From NCBI RefSeq assembly GCF_014694405.1, contig NZ_JAAUWV010000029.1:1-53153 (forward strand): a DNA stretch of 53,153 nt. Direction: 5' to 3'. The stretch is from Pseudoalteromonas sp. S16_S37. GTDB lineage: Bacteria; Pseudomonadota; Gammaproteobacteria; Enterobacterales; Alteromonadaceae. The notes below the pieces were generated by a model. That model ran no database searches. It worked only from the letters and a program-made list of their open reading frames with translations, and had not been told where the DNA came from. The translations under genes and the position numbers were made by a program. This document shows, one piece after another, positions 46,310-53,153 of this stretch; the first letter of the stretch is position 1, and each line of letters starts with the position of its first letter.

Positions 46310-48433
46310 CTACGCCTCTGTGGGGCTTGGCTCTTTATATTTACTTAGTTTGATTTCACGATCTGCGGACGCAATGGTTTCTTTACGGTGAGCGATTATC
46401 ACTCGCGTAATTTTTAGCCGTGATACGGCATCATTGATGTCTGACTCTAAACTGGTATCAAGGTGGCTAGTCGCTTCATCCATAAATAGGATTTTGGGGT
46501 CTTTGTACAAGGCTCTTGCAAGAATAATACGCTGCTTTTGCCCCCCAGACAGACTCGAACCCATATCACCAATCAAGCTGTCATAGCCCATGGGCATCGC
46601 ACTAATGTCATCATGAATCGCCGCAAGATCAGCACAATACACCACTTTTTGCATATCAATCGGCGTGTCAAAAAAGGCGATATTATCTGCTACAGAGCCT
46701 GATAACAGCTCATCATCTTGCATCACCGCTGCGATTTGCTGACGATACTGGCGAGCACCAATTTGCTCCAAAGGAATACCGTCGATAAGCACTTCGCCGC
46801 TTTTAATTGGGATCAAGCCCAACATGATTTTAAGTAACGTAGACTTACCACAGCCTGACGGGCCCGTAATGGCAACAGACTCACCCGCGTTAATTTTTAA
46901 GCTTAGATTATTCAAAACGTTAGCCGATGCGTCTGAATAAGCAAAACTCACATTCTTTATTTCAATATTACCTTCAATAGTATGGCGCTTCGTTTTATCT
47001 GGCTGAAGCTGTTCTTTTTCAGTGAGCGCGATATCTGCGATACGATCAAAGTGCAACCCAAGCATTTTAAACTCAATGAATTTTTCAATCAGATTCGCGG
47101 TTTTATCCATAAATTGACGCTTATAAGACATAAACGCAAACAACATACCGGTACTAAAGCCACCTTGAATAACTAATTGCGCAGCTAGGTATACAACAAC
47201 AATATTCTCTATGCCAAACAAAGCTCGGTTAATGGCATCATAACCGATTTGAAAGTTGCCTAAGCGAATATTCTGATTGATTGCATTGGCATAGCGGTTT
47301 TGCCATTGACCTTCGCGCTTAACTTCAGAGCCAAACAACTTAATGGTTTGAATGCCGCGTACCGTCTCCATAAAGTTGGAGTTTTCTTCAGCGCGCGCCA
47401 TGATCTCTTGCTCGCTGATGGTACGAAATGGTTTGTACATCGCCACGCGGACCAAGGCATATAGCACTACGGCAATCAACACCACTAATGACAACATAGG
47501 CGAGTAGAAAAAGATCATCGCCAATGTAATGATCGCCATCAAACCATCGATAATGGCTTCAATTACTCCGGTTGTAAGTAGCTGTTTTACCTGCTGCAAC
47601 GATCCAAACCTAGATACCACATCACCCATATGACGAGTTTCAAAATAGCTTAAAGGCAAACGGACCAAATGATGAAATAAGTTGGCGCCCAGTTGAATGT
47701 TCATTTGGTTACCAAAATGCAACAGCGTAAAGCCCCGTAAAGCATTGGTTGCTATTTCGAAGGCCAATACCAAGAAGAAACCGACAGCCAACACGGTCAG
47801 TAATGAGGTGTCCCCTGTAAGGATCACATCATCAATAACCAACTGAATATAATAAGGTGATGCAAGCGTAAATACTTGCAACAAAACCGATAGCGCAAAA
47901 ATAAGTAGTAGCGAGCGCTTAAGACCTGTGATCCGGCTCCAAAAATCAGAAAACTTTAAGGATGGCTTAGCTTCTTGTTTTTCAAAATTCTTCGTGGGTG
48001 TTAGCTCAAGCGCTATGCCAGTAAAATGCTTAGAGGCCTCTTCTAGGGTAAAGGTTTTTTCTCCTGACGCGGGGTCATGGATCACAATGCGTTTTTCATT
48101 GGCCTTTTTTAATACCACAAAGTGGTTCATATCCCAGTGCAATATGCACGGTGTTTGCAGCGCATCGAGATCTTCAAGTTCAATACGCAGCGGTCGAGAG
48201 GTCAATTCGAGCTTTTCAGCAAAATGCATAATATCTAGAAGCGTTGCCCCTTCTAAAGAGATACTAAATTTTTGCCGCAGCGAGATCAGATCGCTGTTAT
48301 AGCCATGATAAGCCGCAACCATGGCTAGACTAGCTAAACCACATTCAGCGGCTTCTGATTGCAAAATAATAGGCAGAGATTTTCTTGACCAAAACTGTAG
48401 CTTAGCTACGGGTGATTCATCTTCAACATGCAT
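46310..48433 (-). CDS. C39 peptidase-containing ABC exporter (LanT-like)
   Basis: The 707-residue bacteriocin exporter has a complete N-terminal peptidase C39 domain with C31 (in AECGLASLAM), H104 (in NHFVV) and D120 (in IHDPASGE). Five or six membrane helices follow (RSLLLIFALSVLLQVFTLA, LLTVLAVGFFLVLAFEI, IITLAMIFFYSPMLSLVVL). The ATPase has Walker A GPSGCGKST, signature LSGGQKQR and Walker B ILFMDEATSHLD. It should cut leaders after a Gly-Gly-type site and pump the peptide out. The active peptidase implies a leader-bearing precursor somewhere. It is the second gene of the operon. Confidence 0.95.
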   Translation of the reverse strand: MHVEDESPVAKLQFWSRKSLPIILQSEAAECGLASLAMVAAYHGYNSDLISLRQKFSISLEGATLLDIMHFAEKLELTSRPLRIELEDLDALQTPCILHWDMNHFVVLKKANEKRIVIHDPASGEKTFTLEEASKHFTGIALELTPTKNFEKQEAKPSLKFSDFWSRITGLKRSLLLIFALSVLLQVFTLASPYYIQLVIDDVILTGDTSLLTVLAVGFFLVLAFEIATNALRGFTLLHFGNQMNIQLGANLFHHLVRLPLSYFETRHMGDVVSRFGSLQQVKQLLTTGVIEAIIDGLMAIITLAMIFFYSPMLSLVVLIAVVLYALVRVAMYKPFRTISEQEIMARAEENSNFMETVRGIQTIKLFGSEVKREGQWQNRYANAINQNIRLGNFQIGYDAINRALFGIENIVVVYLAAQLVIQGGFSTGMLFAFMSYKRQFMDKTANLIEKFIEFKMLGLHFDRIADIALTEKEQLQPDKTKRHTIEGNIEIKNVSFAYSDASANVLNNLSLKINAGESVAITGPSGCGKSTLLKIMLGLIPIKSGEVLIDGIPLEQIGARQYRQQIAAVMQDDELLSGSVADNIAFFDTPIDMQKVVYCADLAAIHDDISAMPMGYDSLIGDMGSSLSGGQKQRIILARALYKDPKILFMDEATSHLDTSLESDINDAVSRLKITRVIIAHRKETIASADREIKLSKYKEPSPTEA

Positions 48434-48462
48434 AATAAGCCGCCTTTTCCTTTGTTTACAGC

Positions 48463-49707
48463 TTACAGCTGACCTTTGATGCTAAATACCGGATCGAATA
48501 GCCACCTTAATAACGAGCGCTCTTCGATAATAATGTCTGCGTCTAGTGTCATACCTGGACGTAACGCTGAGTCTTTCCCATACGCTTGCACAGCTTGCTG
48601 CTCTAATGCCACAACCACGCGATATGCAGGAGCAGAAATGATACCTGGCGTGTTGGTTTCATCAGGAAAAATAACACTTTGGCTTACCTCAATTACGTGT
48701 CCATCGTAAACACCAAATTTTTCATGAGGAAAAGCATGATATCTTAAACGCGTTGGCTGCCCTTCTTTAACAAAACCAAAGGCACTGGTTGGCACAAAAA
48801 TAATGGCCTGCATTTGGCTATTTTCCGGTAATACCGAGAGCAAGTTCTGGCCATTGGTGACATTTTTACCCACCTTAGCCATTAAACCACTGACCACTCC
48901 GGCTTTTGGTGCTCTAAGCTCTCCAAGACGTTGTTGCTCTACTGACGAGAGCTGAATTTGCAACTCCGCTTTTTGTGATTGCAGTTGTGATAGATGATCG
49001 CTTTGCTCTAGCGGTAGTTGCTCAAGTTGATTTTCAAGTTGCTCAATTTGACTTTGCAATGCCAAGCGCTCAGATTGAATGCTCGACGCCTGCTGCTTTA
49101 AAGACAACAAGGTATCTTTTTGCCTTTGCAGCTCTAGCTCAGAAATATAACCAGTTCCCTTCAAAGTGCCTATTTGAAATACCATTTGCTCGTTTAACGT
49201 CAAACGTTCAGCAAATGTTTGGGCTTGCCCTTCAAGCTCTTTTAAACGCGCTTGTGCTGATGCTTTTTGCTGAGACAGTTCATTGAGCGCGAGTTTATTT
49301 TGGCGCTGCTGCTGAGCAATGCGTTGCTCTAATGCACTTAATTGAAAGTTATATTGATTCAACAACGCCTGATTCAGTTCCACAGCATGCGTGCTGTGCT
49401 TAGCAGAGGCAATACGCAATAACGGTTCACCTTGCTCTACATACTGGCCTTCTTTAACCAAAATTTCTGAGACAACACCTGTTTGGGGAGCTTTAAGTCG
49501 CAAGATACCCGTATTAGGTTCAATTACACCTGATACTCGCTCTTTTCGCGTATACTTGCCTAACGATAAAAAGACAAGACTGACAACAACCACTGCCACT
49601 ATCATCACAGCTAGCGTGCTAAAAAGAGGGGGCTGTACCAAAGAGACTGCACCTTCTAGTCTGTGCCGCTTGTTTTCCATCACTTCTTTGCGGAATAAGT
49701 TTTCCAT
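48463..49707 (-). CDS. HlyD-family membrane fusion protein
   Basis: The 414-residue adaptor has one N-terminal membrane helix (FSTLAVMIVAVVVVSLVFLSL, about 28-48). The lipoyl/barrel-sandwich halves follow (GVIEPNTGILRLKAPQTGVVSEILVKEGQYVEQGEPLLRI and later GELRAPKAGVVSGLMAKVGKNV), separated by a long coiled coil rich in Gln (about 105-255). It links the inner-membrane exporter to an outer-membrane channel such as TolC. It opens the RiPP operon; the 264-bp region 49708-49971 upstream carries its promoter and the glmU terminator. The ribosome-binding site is weak. Confidence 0.92.
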   Translation of the reverse strand: MENLFRKEVMENKRHRLEGAVSLVQPPLFSTLAVMIVAVVVVSLVFLSLGKYTRKERVSGVIEPNTGILRLKAPQTGVVSEILVKEGQYVEQGEPLLRIASAKHSTHAVELNQALLNQYNFQLSALEQRIAQQQRQNKLALNELSQQKASAQARLKELEGQAQTFAERLTLNEQMVFQIGTLKGTGYISELELQRQKDTLLSLKQQASSIQSERLALQSQIEQLENQLEQLPLEQSDHLSQLQSQKAELQIQLSSVEQQRLGELRAPKAGVVSGLMAKVGKNVTNGQNLLSVLPENSQMQAIIFVPTSAFGFVKEGQPTRLRYHAFPHEKFGVYDGHVIEVSQSVIFPDETNTPGIISAPAYRVVVALEQQAVQAYGKDSALRPGMTLDADIIIEERSLLRWLFDPVFSIKGQL

Positions 49708-49925
49708 AGCTCTACTTCGGGTAACATTATTGTTAAATTTTCTTCATCGAAGTCACAATGTACCATGGTAAGCGACAAAAAGGAACGCGCCCAATATACG
49801 GCGTGTACCTGTCATTTTTAACGTTGAACATTCTACATTTAACGCAATTAAAAAGCCTTGGTAGATATCCGTTGGATAATTTTGTAAGCACTACAATTCA
49901 GTGATTGACCATATGCCTTAAACCA

Positions 49926-49952
49926 AAAAGAGCGCCTTTTAAGCGCTCTTTT
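49926..49952 (-). terminator. glmU terminator
   Basis: AAAAGAGCGC (49926-49935), a 7-nt loop and GCGCTCTTTT (49943-49952) form a hairpin with A and T runs on each side, about 20 bp after the glmU stop, probably isolating glmU from the RiPP operon. Confidence 0.9.
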
Positions 49953-49971
49953 AACAACATGACACAGTTAG

Positions 49972-51333
49972 TTAAGATTTTTTTGTCGGCCTTTGCCAAC
50001 CATTTAAATTTCTTTGTTTGGCGCGAGCCACTGCAAGCTGTTCGTTCTCTACGGTTGCGGTGATCACCGAACCAGCGCCAACCGTTGCGGTTTCACCTAT
50101 GGTGACAGGGGCGACTAATGCGGTATTAGAACCGATAAAGGCATTATCGCCAATAATGGTTTTTGATTTATTCACGCCATCATAGTTACAAGTTATTGTG
50201 CCTGCACCTATGTTCACTTTCTCACCTATCTCAGCATCACCTAAATAGGTCAAGTGATTGGCTTTTGAGCCCTTGCCAAGTCTGGTTTTTTTCATCTCAA
50301 CAAAGTTACCCACGTGAGAGTCTTCTTCCATAATTGCACCCGGTCTTAGGCGTGCAAACGGGCCCAATGTGCACTTGGCAGCAACCTGTGCATCTTCTAT
50401 CAGCGTATTCGCTTTAATAACAACACTATCACCAATCACACAGTTTTTAAGTACACAATTTGGCCCAATGATAACATCATTACCTATGTCTACTTTGCCT
50501 TCAAAAATCACGTTGATGTCGATTGAGACATCTTGCCCCGTGGTCACTTCACCACGTACGTCAATTCTGTTCGGATCTGCCAAACTCGCACCATTGAGCA
50601 TCAATTTTTCAGCCTGCCAAGCTTGATAAGCACGCTCAAGCGCGGCTAACTGCACGCGGTTATTAGCCCCTTCAACTTCCATCGGGTGCTCAGGTTGTGC
50701 TGATGTGATCTCAACACCTTCGTTATGCGCCATCGCAACAATATCTGTCAGGTAATACTCACCTTGGGCATTATTATTAGATAATGCACCTAACCATTTT
50801 TTAAGTAAGCGACCATTCGCAGCCATGATGCCGGTATTGATCTCTTTAATTGCTAATTGCTCCGGAGTCGCATCTTTTTGTTCCACAATGCCAACCAACT
50901 TGCCATTTTCTCGCAGCATACGGCCATAACCCATGGGGTTTTCAAGTATAACGGTTAACACTGCAAGGCCATTTTTTGGTGTTATGGCTAATAGACGCTC
51001 CAGTGTTTCGCGTTTGGTCAGTGGCACATCACCATATAGAATCAAAACTGTATCATCATCACCAATGTGCTGTTTTGCGACAGCCACAGCATGACCTGTA
51101 CCCAGCTGCTCCTCTTGCAGCACCCAGTTCACATCGTTATGAGACAATGCTTCTTGCAGCTGCTCTCTGCCATGCCCATATACCAAGTTAATGTTTGTCG
51201 ATCCCAACGCAAATGCGTTATCGATAACGTGTTGCACCATCGGCTTGGCTGCAACAGGGTGAAGCACTTTAGGTAGTTTTGAGCGCATGCGAGTGCCTTT
51301 ACCCGCAGCAAGAATAACAGTCGTTAATGACAT
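49972..51333 (-). CDS. glmU: Bifunctional GlcNAc-1-phosphate uridyltransferase/glucosamine-1-phosphate acetyltransferase
   Basis: The 453-residue GlmU has the nucleotidyltransferase domain with [19 protein letters not shown] (about 8-26), EEQLGTGHA and YGDVPLT. The left-handed beta-helix acetyltransferase domain (from about 250) has hexapeptide repeats and [25 protein letters not shown] and [11 protein letters not shown]. It acetylates glucosamine-1-phosphate and couples it to UTP, giving UDP-GlcNAc downstream of glmS. Length is standard (456 in E. coli). In many relatives it lies near glmS; here the two are separated by about 17 kb of other genes. Confidence 0.98.
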   Translation of the reverse strand: MSLTTVILAAGKGTRMRSKLPKVLHPVAAKPMVQHVIDNAFALGSTNINLVYGHGREQLQEALSHNDVNWVLQEEQLGTGHAVAVAKQHIGDDDTVLILYGDVPLTKRETLERLLAITPKNGLAVLTVILENPMGYGRMLRENGKLVGIVEQKDATPEQLAIKEINTGIMAANGRLLKKWLGALSNNNAQGEYYLTDIVAMAHNEGVEITSAQPEHPMEVEGANNRVQLAALERAYQAWQAEKLMLNGASLADPNRIDVRGEVTTGQDVSIDINVIFEGKVDIGNDVIIGPNCVLKNCVIGDSVVIKANTLIEDAQVAAKCTLGPFARLRPGAIMEEDSHVGNFVEMKKTRLGKGSKANHLTYLGDAEIGEKVNIGAGTITCNYDGVNKSKTIIGDNAFIGSNTALVAPVTIGETATVGAGSVITATVENEQLAVARAKQRNLNGWQRPTKKS

Positions 51334-51471
51334 CGTAAGAAAGTCCCGTATTTACGTTGTATGGTTGATGCATAAGCATTGATACACGCATTCTAACTGA
51401 TATTGCGGGTTTTTAAAAAGAGAAGATAGGTAGACCAGAGGCAATCACAAAGGTGTTTATATCGCATTGGT

Positions 51472-52113
51472 TTATGCGCTTTCTAAGTACAGCTCTTTTA
51501 AGCTTTCGTTCAGAAAATGACTGCGCTCTGCGGCAGAAGAACAAAATTGCCTAGATGCACTTTTCACTTCATCACAACGAGCATGAACCGTTAAAATACA
51601 GCTTTTATCGCGCAGCGGACACGATTTATAATTATTATTGGGTCCACACGCACAGCACTTTTTAAACGCTTCAATATCAGTGTGCTTAAGGTAGGAAAAC
51701 GATACTGGCAGAATGTCCAACGCTACACTGCTAAACAACGTTGACAAGCCATTTTCAGGACTGGGTTTAATAGTTCCTATTAAAGATAAATCTTGTTTAA
51801 TCGCTTGCTTTAAAACATACTTTTTCAATCGGCTATAGATACCTCTGCCTCTGAAATTAGGGCTAATCCAAGCTGTTCCTATTTCAGCAAATCGATCTGA
51901 TAACTTTCTTAAACAAGCATGTCCTATTACCGTCTCACCCTCGAAGTCGCTCGTTACAACAACATATGAGTCACCATTATCTAAGTCTTGTTTTACTTGC
52001 GCATAGCTGCGCTGCAACAAAGCCGGCTCCTCAATAGAAGCTTCACTAATCGTGGTTGCAAGCATGCATTTCAACTCATTTGATAACGACAACGAACTAA
52101 CGATCCTTTCCAT
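51472..52113 (-). CDS. GNAT-family acetyltransferase with C-terminal cysteine cluster
   Basis: The 213-residue protein has a GNAT N-acyltransferase domain at about 40-130: YVVVTSDFEGETVIGHACLRKL, then IGTAWISPNFRGRGIYSRLKKYVLKQA, with RGRGIY as the acetyl-CoA loop. The remainder has a Cys-rich block (CCACGPNNNYKSCPLRDKSC, about 153-172) that could bind a metal. Substrate is unknown. It is a single gene, with the start at ATG 52113. Confidence 0.85.
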   Translation of the reverse strand: MERIVSSLSLSNELKCMLATTISEASIEEPALLQRSYAQVKQDLDNGDSYVVVTSDFEGETVIGHACLRKLSDRFAEIGTAWISPNFRGRGIYSRLKKYVLKQAIKQDLSLIGTIKPSPENGLSTLFSSVALDILPVSFSYLKHTDIEAFKKCCACGPNNNYKSCPLRDKSCILTVHARCDEVKSASRQFCSSAAERSHFLNESLKELYLESA

Positions 52114-52305
52114 AATTAAAGCCCTTACATTCTATTTAAGAAATCAAATTGACTCTTATGGGGTGAGCCTGACTGTGTATTTTATTGCGCTATCAAAAAT
52201 TAAACAGTGGCGGATCTGACAGTATGACGCTCATTTTTTGTTCGCTAAGATACGGTGAGCTGTAGAGTTTAAAACTAAAATGAAACTAAAGATGAAAGGT
52301 TTATT

Positions 52306-52947
52306 ATGGAAAGTGTAATAAGGTCAATTTTTGGTAGTACACACGGTACACAAAAAGTTGCACAAGGGGATACTAGCGGTAACATTTGCTCAGTAAGTGG
52401 CCAAGTTATCGTTCAAGATGATGCTACCGTTGAGTCAATCGTATCTATTAGTGGCAGTATTAGAGTCGGTAGTAATTGCAAAATTGGTGCAATAAAAAGC
52501 GCAAGCGGTAGCGTAAAGATCAACGAGAGTAGTCACATAGGGAAAATCGAAATAGCGAGTGGTTCACTCAGTATCGCACAACAGTGTCAAGTTGAGTCTA
52601 TAGCGGTCTTGAGTGGTAGCACAAAAATTGATAAAAACTCTCAAATAAAAGAGAGCCTTATTTGTTCAAGTGGCACCTTAAGACTGATGCCTAACGTAAC
52701 TGTTGATGGTAATATTCAAACAGATAGTGGCAACATTATAATAGAAGAAAATGCGAGTTTAGGTGGTGATATAACGTTTACCGAAATGCCAAAACCTAAA
52801 CTTGGCTTCTTCCGAGCGAATTACTCAAAACCTAAACTTATCATCGCTTCAGGTTCACGCTTAGAAGGCAATATACATTTGTATAGAAAAGTGGATGTAA
52901 CATTACCACCAGAAATCTCACCTAATAAAATTATACGCCACTATTAA
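52306..52947 (+). CDS. Bactofilin-like beta-helix protein
   Basis: The 213-residue protein is built of short repeats with the pattern SGSIRVGSNCKIGAIKSASGSVKINESSHIGKIEIASGS and so on (about 30-150), resembling the polymer-forming bactofilin fold (DUF583). A proline-containing C-terminus follows (EGNIHLYRKVDVTLPPEI). Bactofilins polymerise under the membrane and affect cell shape or wall placement. The N-terminus lacks a signal peptide or membrane segment. GAAAGG lies about 8 nt before the ATG. A strong terminator follows. Confidence 0.8.
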   Translation: MESVIRSIFGSTHGTQKVAQGDTSGNICSVSGQVIVQDDATVESIVSISGSIRVGSNCKIGAIKSASGSVKINESSHIGKIEIASGSLSIAQQCQVESIAVLSGSTKIDKNSQIKESLICSSGTLRLMPNVTVDGNIQTDSGNIIIEENASLGGDITFTEMPKPKLGFFRANYSKPKLIIASGSRLEGNIHLYRKVDVTLPPEISPNKIIRHY

Positions 52948-52987
52948 AAGCCCAATTTAAATAAACAAATTGCTCGTTAATATAAAT

Positions 52988-53013
52988 AAAAAAGAGGCTT
53001 TCGCCTCTTTTTT
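52988..53013 (+). terminator. Terminator of the bactofilin-like gene
   Basis: AAAAAAGAGGC, loop TTTC and GCCTCTTTTTT form a perfect hairpin with T run, 41 bp after the stop. It may also serve a leftward gene ending near 53110. From 53014 to the window end I see only a possible C-terminus of a leftward gene and no firm gene. Confidence 0.9.
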
Positions 53014-53153
53014 AACTACTTTTAAAATCACTACTTAGTCGATTCTGAAAATCTCGGTTTTTCAAAAAACTGAGGTTGTTCAATTTGGATTGCCATCTTT
53101 AGAGTCGGTTAACCATCTAACGTTTTTGTTGTTTGATTTTCACGTGCCAATGG

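Noticed and set aside
49733..49831. A 32-codon leftward frame with one Cys upstream of the HlyD gene, considered as lanthipeptide precursor
   Set aside because: No ribosome-binding site and no Gly-Gly leader; it overlaps the likely promoter.
53014..53153. Possible C-terminus of a leftward gene at the window edge
   Set aside because: Only about a dozen codons are visible in two alternative frames; too little to call.
1..53153. CRISPR arrays and tRNA or rRNA genes
   Set aside because: No spaced direct repeats of CRISPR type and no recognisable tRNA or rRNA sequence were seen.

Overview
The window looks like a gamma-proteobacterial chromosome of the Alteromonadales, most likely Pseudoalteromonas or a close relative. 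The reasons are the glmS, DeoR-type regulator and glmU genes, the moderate-to-low GC content and the overall style of the proteins. This is inference from protein similarity; no rRNA or tRNA gene was recognised. The dominant theme is the attTn7 site behind glmS, which seems to have been used repeatedly by Tn7-like transposons.

Left part (1-13255): the end of an IS3-family element, a small membrane protein, a secreted lipoprotein with one haem-c motif and a hypothetical protein lead into a strip of decayed transposon debris. The debris holds a 5' fragment of tnsA (4484-4546), a ParD antitoxin with a frameshifted ParE toxin, a 3' remnant of glmS (from 5273) and a second, different 5' fragment of tnsA (5346-5471). 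Next come a small helix-rich protein and a type I restriction-modification operon, hsdM-hsdS-fic-hsdR. This ends at 13255 in what reads as the right end of an older Tn7-like element, with three tandem 20-bp TnsB-type sites.

Centre (13258-31256): an apparently complete Tn7-like transposon of 17,999 bp. It is flanked by the 5-bp duplication ACAAA and sits about 20 bp downstream of the glmS stop codon. It encodes tnsA, tnsB, tnsC, tnsD and tnsE with lengths almost equal to those of Tn7. An abiH gene lies between tnsA and the right end. The cargo at the left end is a DISARM-like set: a C5 cytosine methyltransferase followed by a NERD-nuclease/helicase, converging on a sigma-70 factor, DrmA helicase and DrmB (DUF1998) operon. 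No drmC phospholipase gene is present. This sigma-factor-containing DISARM-like island is the best candidate here for an undescribed system.

Right part (31259-53153): host chromosome. glmS is followed upstream by its DeoR-family regulator with a palindromic operator. Next come a small DUF6482-like gene, a beta-ketoacyl synthase, a LytTR membrane regulator, an outer-membrane barrel protein, a short-chain dehydrogenase and an MltD-type lytic transglycosylase. A four-gene class I lanthipeptide-type operon follows (HlyD adaptor, C39-peptidase ABC transporter, LanC, LanB) with no convincing precursor peptide nearby. The window closes with glmU, a GNAT acetyltransferase and a bactofilin-like protein.

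Functionally, the three Tn7 generations share one layout: a defence or addiction module (AbiH, type I RM with Fic, ParDE) lies between tnsA and the glmS-proximal end. glmS therefore acts as an entry port for stacked defence islands.
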